Shown here one piece after another: positions 55,547 through 64,000 of a DNA stretch of 64,000 nucleotides (positions within the stretch are counted from its first letter, which is position 1; the number at the start of each line of letters is the position of its first letter). The notes under the pieces were generated by a model. The model worked only from the letters and a program-made list of their open reading frames with translations. It had not been told where the DNA came from and did not search any database. A program made the position numbers and the translations under genes. This stretch comes from Pseudodesulfovibrio tunisiensis (GTDB lineage Bacteria; Desulfobacterota; Desulfovibrionia; Desulfovibrionales; Desulfovibrionaceae): the NCBI RefSeq assembly GCF_022809775.1, contig NZ_CP094380.1:3261501-3325500 (forward strand), in the 5' to 3' direction.

Positions 55547-56617
55547 TTACTTGAACTTGTAGAATTTCCTGAGACGCGGGAACACGTCGACCAGTTCCTT
55601 GTTGCCCATGAGACCTTCGGGACGGAACTGCATGATCATGATGAGCAGCAGGGGAATCATGACCCATTTGATCACGCCGGCCGAGGGTTCCCAGTCGGGA
55701 ATGAAGAACGTGACGGGCGTCAGCAGGAAATCGATGATGGCCTGCGATCGGAGAACTTCCAGCAGGGCAGTGAACAGGATGGCCGAAATGACTGCGCCGG
55801 ACAGGGACCCCATGCCGCCGAGATAGACCATGACAAGGGCTTCGGTGGACTTCAGGATGTTGAAGGATTGCGGGTTCACATAGCCGATGATGTGCGCGAA
55901 CAGGCCGCCTGCCAGACCGGCAAGACCCGAAGACAGCATGAAGTTGATCAGTTTCATCTTGTTGGTGTTCACGCTCATGATTTCCGCGGCCACTTCGTCC
56001 TGGCAGATGGCATTCACGCCCTTGCCATAGGTCGAGGAGACGAATCTGCGGATGATCCAGATGGTGAACAGGGTGAAGAAGAGCACCCAGAAGGGCATCC
56101 ACGGCAGTTCCACTGTGTCCAGCATGGCCCAGACAGTGTCCTTCATGCCCTGAAAGCCTCGCGGACCGCCGATGAAACTCATGTTTTCGATCGCGGAGAT
56201 GATCATGTAGTTCACTGCGATGGTGATGATGGCCAGATAGTCGCCGCGAGTCTTGAACGAAGGCAGGGCCACGATGATGCCGGCGAATGCCGCCACCACG
56301 CCGCCGGACAGGATCACCAGCGGGAAAGCGAACATGGCCCAGGCTTCCGGCAGGAGCGGGCCGCCCAGCTTGGTGCCGAACAGGGCCACGGAAACCACGG
56401 ACGAGGCATAGGCGCCCACGCACATGAACGCGGCATGGCCGCACGAGAATTCGCCCATGTTGCCGTTCACCAGATTCAGACTGGTGGACATGATGATGTT
56501 GATGCCCACGAACATGAGCACGGTCTGGATGTAGGCGTCGATGATGTCGTACTGGCAGAGCAGCAGGATGCCGACGCACAGGAACCCCAGAAGGATGTTG
56601 AGCGTGTATTTCTGCAT
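55547..56617 (-). CDS. livM: branched-chain amino acid ABC transporter permease LivM
   Basis: A 356-residue membrane permease with about eight to ten TM segments and LivM features such as INIIMSTSLNLVNGNMGEFSCGHAAFM and YLGGMGSLSGAVI. It is followed by livG and preceded by livH at 9 bases. Confidence 0.93.
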   Translation of the reverse strand: MQKYTLNILLGFLCVGILLLCQYDIIDAYIQTVLMFVGINIIMSTSLNLVNGNMGEFSCGHAAFMCVGAYASSVVSVALFGTKLGGPLLPEAWAMFAFPLVILSGGVVAAFAGIIVALPSFKTRGDYLAIITIAVNYMIISAIENMSFIGGPRGFQGMKDTVWAMLDTVELPWMPFWVLFFTLFTIWIIRRFVSSTYGKGVNAICQDEVAAEIMSVNTNKMKLINFMLSSGLAGLAGGLFAHIIGYVNPQSFNILKSTEALVMVYLGGMGSLSGAVISAILFTALLEVLRSQAIIDFLLTPVTFFIPDWEPSAGVIKWVMIPLLLIMIMQFRPEGLMGNKELVDVFPRLRKFYKFK

Positions 56618-56626
56618 GACTCCGTC

Positions 56627-57547
56627 CTAGATCTTGGTGGTCTTGGCAACGCCGAACAGGCCTGTGGGCTTCATCCACAGGATCATCAGCAGGATGGAAA
56701 AGGCGAACAGGTCGCGGTAGGTGGACGGAAAGACCGAAACCACGCCGATTTCAATGAAGCCGAGCAGAAAACCGCCCACGAACGCGCCCCGGATGTCGCC
56801 GATGCCGCCGACCACTGCCGCGATGAACGCCTTCCAGCCGATGATCATGCCCATGAACGGCTCCAGAATGGGATAGGACATGGCGAAAAGGAGCCCTGCC
56901 AGTCCGGCGAAGCTGGAACCGAGAATGAAGGTGAACACAATGATGGTGTCGATGGGAATGCCCATGAGCGGAATCGCGAATTTGTCATACGAGATGCCGC
57001 GCATGGCCATGCCGATCTTGGTCTTGGTCACGATGAAGTTCAGGAACACGAAGACGGCCACGGCAGCGACAATGACCAGTACCTTGAGGTTGGTCACGGA
57101 AATGTCGCCGAAATGCCAGATGGTCTTTTCGAGAAGCTCGGGAAATTTCTTGCGGCTTGCGCCCAGCACGGTGAGGTTGCTGTACTCCAGCACCAATCCG
57201 CACATGAGCGCGGTGATGACCACGTACAGCCGGTGTGCGCCCTTTCTCCGGAGCGGTCGGTATGCGACGCGTTCCAGTGTCACGCCCACGCCTGCCGTAA
57301 GCACCATGGTCAGGGGAATGCACAGGGCAAAGGTCACGGCCGGAGACAGGCCCAGACCGAGCCCGTCCCCGCCGAGAAGCAGGGTGGCCACGAAAAACGC
57401 GATGTACGCGCCCACCATGAAAATGTCGCCGTGGGCGAAGTTGATGAGCAGCAGCACCCCGTACACGAGCGTGTATCCCAGGGCGATGAGCGCATAGAAG
57501 CTTCCCCATTGCAAGGCGTTCAGAATATTCTGGATGATGAAGTCCAC
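56627..57547 (-). CDS. livH: branched-chain amino acid ABC transporter permease LivH
   Basis: A 306-residue membrane permease beginning MDFIIQNILNALQWGSFYALIALGY in translation, with VLLLINFAHGDIFMVGAYIAFF, AMRGISYDKFAIPLMGI and GIGDIRGAFVGGFLLG, typical of LivH. It lies between livK and livM. Confidence 0.93.
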   Translation of the reverse strand: MDFIIQNILNALQWGSFYALIALGYTLVYGVLLLINFAHGDIFMVGAYIAFFVATLLLGGDGLGLGLSPAVTFALCIPLTMVLTAGVGVTLERVAYRPLRRKGAHRLYVVITALMCGLVLEYSNLTVLGASRKKFPELLEKTIWHFGDISVTNLKVLVIVAAVAVFVFLNFIVTKTKIGMAMRGISYDKFAIPLMGIPIDTIIVFTFILGSSFAGLAGLLFAMSYPILEPFMGMIIGWKAFIAAVVGGIGDIRGAFVGGFLLGFIEIGVVSVFPSTYRDLFAFSILLMILWMKPTGLFGVAKTTKI

Positions 57548-57674
57548 TGCGGTCGATCCTTGAGTGTTGCAGTGGCTCCCGGCAGGCTGCCAGTCTGCCC
57601 CCGGGAGCCGGGTTGCGCATGGGAAACGGGCGGGCGCCTTGCGGCTCCCGCCCGTGGAATGTCACGACAGGTTG

Positions 57675-58853
57675 CTAGGGGCAGACGGATTCCTCGAACA
57701 TGAATTCGCCCTTGTCCGAAATCCGGACGACAACGGCGCACTTGATGGGGTCGCCCTGCTCGTCGAATTTCATGGAACCGGTGATGCCGGGGAAGGACTT
57801 GATGGAAGCCAGTCCCTCGCGCACGGCCTTGCGCATCTTGCGCAGGTTGCTGTCGACCTCGCCGGCGTTCCTGATGCCTTCCACGAGCAGACCGATGGAA
57901 TCCCAGGTCAGGGCTGCGTAGTCCGCAGGCACGTCGCCGTACATTTCCTTGTAGCGGTCGATGAAGACCTTGGTGGCGCCCTGTGCGCCTGCGGCCGCGT
58001 AGTGGGTGGAGAAATACTGACCGTAGCAGTCATCGCCGCACAGCTTGATCAGGTCCGGGGTACCCCAGGCGTCCGAGCCCATGAAATGGCCCTTGTAGCC
58101 GAGGTCGCGGGCCTGCTGGATGATCAGGGCCACCTGATTGTAGTTGTCCGGCACGAAAATGAAGTCGGGCCTGGCCGACACGATCTTGGTCAGCTGGGCC
58201 GAGAAATCCTGGTCCTTGGTGCCGTGGGACTCGAAGGCCACCACTGCGTCGGCGCCCATTTTCTCTTCCCACTTGGCCTTGAAGATTTCAGCCAGTCCCT
58301 TGGAGTAGTCGTTGGAAATGTCGAAAAGCACGGCGGCGGTCTTGGCATTGAACTTCTTGGCTGCGAAATCGGCAACCACGGGGCCCTGGAACGGGTCCAG
58401 AAATGCGGCGCGGAAAACCCAGGGGCGATCCTTGGTGGTGTCCGGGTTGGTGGACCACGGCGAGATCATGGGCACGCGGTTGTCGTTGCAGGTGCCGCCA
58501 GCAGGGACTGCCTGCTTGGAGGAGTTCGGGCCGATGATGGCCACAACCTCTTCCTGCTCGATGAGCTTCAGGGCCGCGTTGACTGCGGATTCGGCCTTGG
58601 ATTCGTTGTCCATGAAGACGAAATCCAGCTTGTACATCTTGCCGCCCACTTCCAGACCGCCCTTTGCATTGATGTCCTTGAGATACATCTCGGCAGCCTT
58701 TTTCGAGCCTTCCCCCACCTCGGGGATGTCGCCGGTCAGGGGCAGGTTGAAGCCGACCTTGATGACGTCCTCGGCCAGAGCCGTGACGGCAAAGGTCAGG
58801 CAGCACAGGAGCGTCAGTGACAAGATACCGGATTTTCGAAAAAATTCTCTCAT
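57675..58853 (-). CDS. livK: branched-chain amino acid ABC transporter substrate-binding protein
   Basis: A 392-residue periplasmic binding protein with a signal peptide (ILSLTLLCCLTFAVTALAED) and the periplasmic-binding-protein type 1 fold: IKVGFNLPLTGDIPEVG, IIGPNSSKQAVPAGG and FIFVPDNYNQVALIIQQARDLGYKG. It is the first gene of the liv operon, 127 bases before livH. Substrate is likely Leu/Ile/Val but related proteins bind other amino acids. GAGGAAGGA precedes the start. Confidence 0.93.
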   Translation of the reverse strand: MREFFRKSGILSLTLLCCLTFAVTALAEDVIKVGFNLPLTGDIPEVGEGSKKAAEMYLKDINAKGGLEVGGKMYKLDFVFMDNESKAESAVNAALKLIEQEEVVAIIGPNSSKQAVPAGGTCNDNRVPMISPWSTNPDTTKDRPWVFRAAFLDPFQGPVVADFAAKKFNAKTAAVLFDISNDYSKGLAEIFKAKWEEKMGADAVVAFESHGTKDQDFSAQLTKIVSARPDFIFVPDNYNQVALIIQQARDLGYKGHFMGSDAWGTPDLIKLCGDDCYGQYFSTHYAAAGAQGATKVFIDRYKEMYGDVPADYAALTWDSIGLLVEGIRNAGEVDSNLRKMRKAVREGLASIKSFPGITGSMKFDEQGDPIKCAVVVRISDKGEFMFEESVCP

Positions 58854-59013
58854 TCCTTCCTCCTCATGAATTGGAAAAAACAGAACCTGGTATCGGAACA
58901 GATTAGAGTCATACATTAATCCCCATCCAAACGGAAGGCGTTTTCAAGGTTACATTTTCGGAAGTGCAGGTATTCCGGGGGTAAACTGGCGTTTGGCGAG
59001 GGTTTTATGGACA

Positions 59014-59053
59014 AAAAAAAACTTCGCGGCATGTGGCTGCCGCGAAGTTTTTT
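59014..59053. terminator. terminator between cysC and livK
   Basis: AAAAAACTTCGCGGCA pairs with TGCCGCGAAGTTTTTT (6-nt loop) and has T-runs on both strands. Confidence 0.9.
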
Positions 59054-59103
59054 CATTATTGTCATTTCTTGACTGATCAATCAATCCGGATGCGGCTTGT
59101 ACG

Positions 59104-59697
59104 TCAGCCGATGATCGGGGTGAGATAGTGCATCACCTGATCCACGCAGGTCCGGAGGTCCGTATTGCGGGAGTCCAGAGTCAGTTCCGGATTCTGCGGC
59201 GTGTCGAATGGAGCGGATATGCCCGTGTAGTTCCTGATTTTTCCCTGTCTGGCCAGTGCGTAGTATCCCTTCACGTCACGGGCCGAGCATTCCTCGACCG
59301 GGCAGTCCACATGCACGAGGTGGAAGTCGCCGTCCGCATGCATGGAGCGGAGCATTTGCCGGTCGGATTCCCGGGGCGTGATGAAGGCGCACAGGCAGAT
59401 GATGCCCGCGTCCATGAAGAGCTTGGTCATTTCCGCTATGCGGCGGAGGTTCTCGTTGCGGTCTTCCGGGGAAAAGGTGAGGTCGCGGCAAAGGCCGTGG
59501 CGCACGTTGTCGCCGTCGAAGACATAGACCTGACGGCCAAGATCGAAGAGCTGCTTTTCGACAGCATGGGCTATGGTGGATTTTCCGGAACAGGACAGGC
59601 CGGTGAACCAGAGAGTCACGGCCTTGTGGTGGTTGCGGTTTTCCCGGTCCTGGCGTGAAATCGCGCCCCGATATTTACAGATGTATTTGGGTGTCAT
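59104..59697 (-). CDS. cysC: adenylylsulfate (APS) kinase
   Basis: A 197-residue APS kinase: P-loop GLSCSGKST, VYVFDGDNVRHGLCRDL, ENLRRIAEMTKLFMDAG and the RNYTGISAPFD substrate loop. It phosphorylates APS to PAPS, used for sulfation or assimilation; in a dissimilatory sulfate reducer APS otherwise goes to APS reductase. It follows the acyl-CoA ligase gene by 7 bases. Confidence 0.93.
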   Translation of the reverse strand: MTPKYICKYRGAISRQDRENRNHHKAVTLWFTGLSCSGKSTIAHAVEKQLFDLGRQVYVFDGDNVRHGLCRDLTFSPEDRNENLRRIAEMTKLFMDAGIICLCAFITPRESDRQMLRSMHADGDFHLVHVDCPVEECSARDVKGYYALARQGKIRNYTGISAPFDTPQNPELTLDSRNTDLRTCVDQVMHYLTPIIG

Positions 59698-59704
59698 TGG
59701 GCAG

Positions 59705-61402
59705 TCACTTGTCTTTTTTCCGTTTTTGCATGCGCTGTTCTTCCTCCTCGCGAAGCGCGCGGCGAAGAACCTTGCCGACCATGGTCTTGGGGAGTTCCCT
59801 GCGGAATTCCACCCTGCGGGGCACCTTGTAGTTGGCGAGTTTCTCCCGACAGTACCCTATCACGTCGTTTCTGGAAAGTTCGGCACCGTTTTCGGGCACG
59901 ACAAAGACCTTGACGATTTCGCCGCGGCCTTCATGGGGGATGCCTACGGCCACGGCTTCCTTGATGTCCGGGTGCTGCACCAGCACCTCGTCGATTTCGC
60001 GCGGATAGATGTTGTATCCGGCGGAAATGATCAGATCCTTCTTGCGGTCAACGATGAAGAAATAGCCGTCGTCATCCATGTAGGCGATGTCGCCGGTGTA
60101 GAGCCAGCCGTTGCGCAGCACGTCGGCCGTGGAATCCGGACGGTTGTAGTAGCCCTTCATGACCTGGGGGCCGCGAATGACCAGTTCGCCCATCTTGCCC
60201 GGGGGCAGGGGCTCGCCGCCGACTTCCATATCCACTATCTTGGCGTCCGTGTCCGGAAAGGGCAGGCCGATGGACCCGAATTTCTTCTTGCCGAAGAGCG
60301 GGTTCAGGTGCGTGACGGGCGATGCCTCGGTCAGGCCGTAGCCTTCGGTGATCACGGTCTGGGTCTTTTCCTTGAACTGCTCGATGTATTCCACGGGCAT
60401 GGGCGCGGAGCCGGACACGCAGTAGTTGATGCAGGTGATGTCGTACTTGGCAATGGTCTTCTGCTGGAGCAGGGAAATGTACAGGGCTGGTGCCCCGGGA
60501 AAGACCGTGGGCCGAAGTTTCTTGATGCCTTCGAGCACGTCCGCCGGGACATAGCGCGGGAACGGGGCCAGCGTCGCGCCGAGCAGCGTGGGGTAGGTCA
60601 GGCAGGTGGTCAGCCCGTAGATGTGGAAATAGGGCAGGATGCCCAGAAATATCTGCGGCTCTTCGGCCAGCTTGTAGAGCATGGCGTAGCACTGCTGTGC
60701 ATTGGCGCCCAGATTGTCGTGGGTGAGCATGCAGCCCTTGGCCACGCCCGTGGTGCCGCCCGTGTACTGGAGCAGGGCCACGTCCGTGGAGTCCACCTTG
60801 TCGTTCGTGTAGGTCTCCTTGCCCGAGAGCATGGACTTGAACGGCAGCACGGTCTTTTTGTCGAACGGAATGTTCGGAAGATGGCCTTCGCGTTTGGCCT
60901 TGAATCTGTACAGCCAGTTCAGGGGGAATTTCAGGCTTTCACTGATGGAGGTGACCAGAAATTTTTCCACCGGAATGTCGGCCCGAAGTTTGTCGAGTTT
61001 GGGCCAGAGCATGTCCAGGGTTACGCAGAACCGGATGCCCGCGTCGTTGAACTGGTGGACGATCTCGGTTTCCATGTAGAGCGGATTCGTCATGACCACG
61101 ATGCCACCCGCGCGGAGCGTGCCCCAGAAGGCGATGATGGTCTGGGGCAGGTTGGGCATCATGATGGCAACGCGGTCGCCCTTGCGCAGGCCTTCCCTGC
61201 GCAGGTTGGCTGCGAATATTTCGCTTTGCTTCTTCAGTTTTTCATACGTGATCGACCAGTTGCGGAAGGCCACGGCCTTGCGTTTGGGCCATTTGCGGGC
61301 CGCCCTGTCCAGAAAGCGGAAGAGCGGAATTTTTTCATAATCAAGAGAAACGGGTACTTCGGGGTCGTATGACATGAGCCAGGGACGTTCCAACTGTTCC
61401 AT
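59705..61402 (-). CDS. long-chain acyl-CoA synthetase (FadD-like)
   Basis: A 565-residue AMP-binding ligase. It has the ATP motif YTGGTTGVAKGCM, ILPYFHIYGLTTCL, the EGYGLTEASPVTH motif, the YTGDIAYMDDDGYF motif, RKKDLIISAGYNIYPREIDEVL and the C-terminal Lys in KTMVGKVLRR. The start at 61402 (MEQLERPWLMSYD) has AAGGA upstream. It activates fatty or related carboxylic acids; the chain length cannot be judged. Confidence 0.9.
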   Translation of the reverse strand: MEQLERPWLMSYDPEVPVSLDYEKIPLFRFLDRAARKWPKRKAVAFRNWSITYEKLKKQSEIFAANLRREGLRKGDRVAIMMPNLPQTIIAFWGTLRAGGIVVMTNPLYMETEIVHQFNDAGIRFCVTLDMLWPKLDKLRADIPVEKFLVTSISESLKFPLNWLYRFKAKREGHLPNIPFDKKTVLPFKSMLSGKETYTNDKVDSTDVALLQYTGGTTGVAKGCMLTHDNLGANAQQCYAMLYKLAEEPQIFLGILPYFHIYGLTTCLTYPTLLGATLAPFPRYVPADVLEGIKKLRPTVFPGAPALYISLLQQKTIAKYDITCINYCVSGSAPMPVEYIEQFKEKTQTVITEGYGLTEASPVTHLNPLFGKKKFGSIGLPFPDTDAKIVDMEVGGEPLPPGKMGELVIRGPQVMKGYYNRPDSTADVLRNGWLYTGDIAYMDDDGYFFIVDRKKDLIISAGYNIYPREIDEVLVQHPDIKEAVAVGIPHEGRGEIVKVFVVPENGAELSRNDVIGYCREKLANYKVPRRVEFRRELPKTMVGKVLRRALREEEEQRMQKRKKDK

Positions 61403-61841
61403 GCGGAGTCCTTCAATGTGTGGATTTTGCCTCGAAAAGGCCCGGCGAGAGTATAATAGGGTTCGGGAGGGGTCAACTTTGACAAAAGGAGCCGGAAAAA
61501 TCATGCGCCGGTAAATTGACGGAAAGCATGCACCGGCAAAAGGGGGGATGGTGCAATTCTGACCCAATGAGTCATGTAAGATGAATGAATTCAGTTTGAT
61601 AGGGATGATATTTCCGAAGAATGAATGTCGATGGCAAACGCCTTGCATGGGATTGGCCTGTGAAAGACCGGAAGAGTTTGCCCGGGTGACTAAAGAAACC
61701 CGGAACCCGGCCGATTATTCAGTATGTCAACGATCAATCGGAAAGGCTGCCCGGGATGTCCCCAGGTTACGGTTGGGTCGGTTGACACTGACTATGAGGG
61801 GTACTAGAGTGCACAAGTTGAAAAAAACACATCCTGGTCCG
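61403..61841 (+). promoter_or_regulatory. intergenic region with a sigma-70-like promoter for the wHTH-neuB unit
   Basis: No gene is supported. TTGACA (61782-61787) and TAGAGT (61805-61810) are spaced by 17 bases, giving a start of transcription before the ATG at 61842. This argues against a GTG start at 61810. Confidence 0.55.
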
Positions 61842-62525
61842 ATGGACAAATCATTGAGCGAGCGAATGACTGGCGCTGCCCAGGAACGTTCCGGGAACCA
61901 GGTGATCACCATGCTGATTTCCGAGGGAACGTATCTCAAGCCGAGCAAGCAGACCAGAATGCTCGCCATTCTCGATTCTCTCACCCACGACTGCGGTCTG
62001 TCCCAGTTCGAACTCGGAAAACGGCTCAAGTTGTCCGGAGCCATGGTCAACCAGTATTTGAAGCAGCTTCAGACCGACGGATACGTGGAATTCGAACCGG
62101 TCAATGGAAAAAGCTACCGTTACAAGCTGACCCCGGAGGGAGAGGCGGTGCGGCGGCGCATGTTTTCCGACTATTCCTCGGAAACCGTACGTTTGTACAC
62201 GACCATCAAGAACTTTGTCCTGGACAAGCTGCGGCCCCTTCTGGAATCGGGAAAACGCCGTCTTGCCCTTTTCGGTGCTGCGGAAACCTGCGAAGTGGTG
62301 CTGGCCGCCATTCGGAGTTCCGGTTTCCAGGTCGTGGTCCTGCTGGACAACGACGCCCGGAAGCATGGCGCCATTCATCACGGTCATGTGGTTTCCCCGC
62401 CTCATGTGTTGGAGGAAGTGGACTGCGACGCCGTGGTCATCACCTCGTTCGGGAAGCAGGACGAGATATTCAGGCAGGTTGAACCTTTCGCCACCCGCAG
62501 GGGTTTTGAAATAGTGAGATTTTAA
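61842..62525 (+). CDS. winged-helix regulator with C-terminal Rossmann-like domain
   Basis: A 227-residue protein. The N-terminal wHTH (QFELGKRLKLSGAMVNQYLKQLQTDGYV, then KLTPEGEAVRRRMF) is MarR/ArsR-like. The C-terminal part (RRLALFGAAETCEVVLAAIRSSGFQVVVLLDND) starts like a nucleotide- or CoA-binding Rossmann fold, as in PglD-type N-termini. It overlaps the neuB start (TAATG), so it probably regulates or senses nucleotide-sugar metabolism; this is inference. Confidence 0.75.
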   Translation: MDKSLSERMTGAAQERSGNQVITMLISEGTYLKPSKQTRMLAILDSLTHDCGLSQFELGKRLKLSGAMVNQYLKQLQTDGYVEFEPVNGKSYRYKLTPEGEAVRRRMFSDYSSETVRLYTTIKNFVLDKLRPLLESGKRRLALFGAAETCEVVLAAIRSSGFQVVVLLDNDARKHGAIHHGHVVSPPHVLEEVDCDAVVITSFGKQDEIFRQVEPFATRRGFEIVRF

Positions 62526-63619
62526 TGAATACGATCAGTGCGATAGAACTTCGTTCGGGAGTACGTATCGGAGCGGGCGAGCCCTGTTTCGTGGTGGCCG
62601 AGATCGGCAACAACCATCAGGGGGATTTCGACATCGCCCGACGGATGGTGGACGAGGCCGCAAAGGCCGGAGTTCAGGCCGTGAAGTTCCAGAAACGGGA
62701 CATGGAGGCCCTGCTGACCCGGGAGGGCCGTGCCACACCGTACACGGGATGCAACAGCTTCGGTCCCACCTACGGAGAACATCGCAATGCCCTTGAGCTG
62801 TCCATCGAGGAGATGGGGCGGCTCAAGGAATACAGCGAATCCCTCGGTCTGGTGTTCTTCGCCTCGGCCTGGGACGAGCCGAGTCTGCGGCAGATTCTCG
62901 GGCTGGACGTGGAATTGCTCAAGGTGTGTTCCGCCGATCTGGTCAATGTGCCGCTCATCCGCAAGTATGCGCGGGCCGAGGTGCCCATCGTCCTGTCCAC
63001 GGGCATGAGTTCTCTGGACGACATCGACGTGGCGCTCGGCGAAATCCGCAGTGTGCATGACGACGTGGTCCTTTTGCACTGCAATTCCACCTATCCCTGC
63101 CCCAACGAGCAGATCGGTCTGCCGGTCATGGATTCCCTGCGTGAACGCTACGGCCTGCCCGTGGGCTATTCCGGCCACGAGCGCGGCATTGGTCCCAGCG
63201 TGGCTGCGGCTGCTTTGGGAGCCTGTCTGGTGGAGCGTCATTTCACTTTGGACAAGACCTTCAAGGGCACGGACCATCAGGTCTCTCTGGAACCTGCGGA
63301 GCTGGCCCAGATGGTGACCATGATCCGCGAGGTCGAAGCCGCACTGTGCGTCAAGGGCAAGATCGTTTTTGCCGAGGAGCAGGCCGCGTCCAAGAAGCTG
63401 CGCAAGTGCATCGTGTTCTCGCGCGATCTGCCCGCAGGGCACCGCATCGCCGAAGCCGATCTGACCACGCGCAGCCCGAGCGTCGGCGTTTCCCCCATTC
63501 ATTGGGACGAAGTGGTGGGCGGCGTGCTCAAGCGTCCGGTCAAGCACGAGGAGCCGGTCCAGTGGGATACGCTGAGCCTGCCTGATACCCAGTGCACGGC
63601 CGAGGCCACTTCTTCCTGA
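62525..63619 (+). CDS. neuB: N-acetylneuraminate/pseudaminate synthase family protein
   Basis: A 364-residue sialic-acid synthase with FVVAEIGNNHQGDFDIARRMVDEA, AVKFQKRD, LLKVCSADLVNVPLIRK, LHCNSTYPCP, VGYSGHERGIG and ERHFTLDKTFKGTDH, plus a C-terminal SAF (antifreeze-like) domain (residues about 295-350; CIVFSRDLPAGHRI). It condenses phosphoenolpyruvate with an amino sugar to a nonulosonic acid for flagellin or surface glycans. NeuB, PseI and LegI are not separable here. Confidence 0.88.
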   Translation: MNTISAIELRSGVRIGAGEPCFVVAEIGNNHQGDFDIARRMVDEAAKAGVQAVKFQKRDMEALLTREGRATPYTGCNSFGPTYGEHRNALELSIEEMGRLKEYSESLGLVFFASAWDEPSLRQILGLDVELLKVCSADLVNVPLIRKYARAEVPIVLSTGMSSLDDIDVALGEIRSVHDDVVLLHCNSTYPCPNEQIGLPVMDSLRERYGLPVGYSGHERGIGPSVAAAALGACLVERHFTLDKTFKGTDHQVSLEPAELAQMVTMIREVEAALCVKGKIVFAEEQAASKKLRKCIVFSRDLPAGHRIAEADLTTRSPSVGVSPIHWDEVVGGVLKRPVKHEEPVQWDTLSLPDTQCTAEATSS

Positions 63620-63656
63620 GTCCTTTTCAGAGTGATTTCGGAAGCGAACTTCCGTT

Positions 63657-63697
63657 GACAGGCCGTTTTCCGGGGGCGGGAAACGGCCTGTCCTTTT
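63657..63697 (+). terminator. terminator after neuB
   Basis: GACAGGCCGTTTTCC pairs with GGGAAACGGCCTGTC (one G-U) around a short G-rich loop and is followed by CTTTTG. Confidence 0.8.
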
Positions 63698-63797
63698 GCC
63701 CGAACTCCATTGGTTTCCTCAGAAAATCATTCATCTCAAACGTCTTTTCATGCTACTTCTTTTCCCGTAGCCTGTGCTGCACGCAAGGGGGAAAATC

Positions 63798-64000
63798 ATG
63801 AGCGAACAGGATATTCTGCTGGAAACCGGCACCAACGAACTCGAAATCATCGAGTTTTTTGTCCATGAAAAGCAGGGCGAAAGCACGTATACGCACTATT
63901 TCGGCGTGAACGTGGCCAAGGTGCTTGAGGTTGTGGAGGCGCCGGAAGGGCTGGAAGGGTCCGAAGCCGCTGCGCACAAAAGCTTTCTCGGCACGATTCC
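63798..64000 (+). CDS. cheV: CheV-like chemotaxis protein (partial, N-terminal part)
   Basis: The first 67 codons of a chemotaxis coupling protein. The peptide SEQDILLETGTNELEIIEFFV, then YTHYFGVNVAKVLEVVEAPE, is the typical beginning of CheV (CheW-like domain with GINVAKVxEV). The rest is outside the window, so the receiver domain cannot be confirmed. GGGGG lies upstream of the ATG. Confidence 0.8.
   Translation, partial: MSEQDILLETGTNELEIIEFFVHEKQGESTYTHYFGVNVAKVLEVVEAPEGLEGSEAAAHKSFLGTI

Noticed and set aside
55397..57703. Long plus-strand frame of 768 codons opposite livG-livM-livH
   Set aside because: Antisense shadow of the liv operon; composition very rich in His, Asp and Gly with no domain.

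Overview
The window looks like chromosomal DNA of a dissimilatory sulfate-reducing deltaproteobacterium of the Desulfovibrionaceae, probably marine or salt-tolerant. The evidence is dsrABD followed by dsrN, a Flx-Hdr electron-transfer operon, a periplasmic [FeFe] hydrogenase with its maturases, a SulP transporter, and the start of an N-type (sodium-type) F-ATPase operon. All assignments come from reading translated sequence and motifs; no database search was possible.

Layout. 1-9.3 kb: the head of an N-ATPase operon (minus strand; usp, frameshifted atpD, atpC), an HD-GYP protein, small unknown proteins, a frameshifted AEC transporter, a SulP transporter, a DUF554 protein and a tRNA-Leu(CAA). 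10-27.4 kb: an AT-richer carnitine/crotonobetaine cluster with a sigma-54 activator, caiA-caiB-caiD-fixC-fixX on the minus strand, two BCCT transporters, an MBL hydrolase, a MaoC hydratase, fixA-fixB, caiC and a TetR regulator. 27.5-32.4 kb: a methyltransferase, katG, an RRM protein and an SGNH hydrolase. 32.4-37 kb: hydF, hydE, a TM1266-type regulator, hydB and hydA (minus). 37.2-44.1 kb: hdrC-hdrB-hdrA-flxD-flxC-flxB-flxA (minus). 44.8-50.4 kb: a ykgJ unit, then dsrA-dsrB-dsrD-dsrN. 50.6-52.7 kb: a sugar aminotransferase, a small membrane protein and a peptidyl-prolyl isomerase. 52.7-53.95 kb: a tandem non-coding repeat of about 560-600 nt per unit, rich in inverted repeats. 54-64 kb: livKHMGF, cysC, an acyl-CoA ligase, a wHTH regulator with neuB, and the start of a cheV-like gene.

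How the genes work together. The carnitine cluster can import a trimethylammonium carboxylate (BCCT), activate it to a CoA thioester (CaiC/CaiB), interconvert carnitinyl-CoA and crotonobetainyl-CoA (CaiD) and reduce the latter (CaiA), with electrons through FixABCX. Three -24/-12 promoters sit in front of three of its transcription units and fit the sigma-54 activator at 10047. Large U-tract-less hairpins lie at most of its wider gene junctions. The hydrogenase, Flx-Hdr and Dsr modules form a hydrogen/NADH/thiol-to-sulfite electron network.

Most unusual observations. (1) In the tandem repeat at 52727-53946 three base-pair positions of one stem change together between the two copies, and the loop of that stem can pair downstream, which suggests an undescribed structured RNA or DNA element. 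(2) The cai-fix cluster has a sigma-54 promoter set, intercistronic hairpins, a BCCT lacking the usual Trp motif, and single-base frame breaks in both fixB and fixC. Four genes in the window (atpD, an AEC transporter, fixC, fixB) have frame breaks in otherwise collinear coding sequence, so assembly or base-calling error must be excluded before a biological reading.
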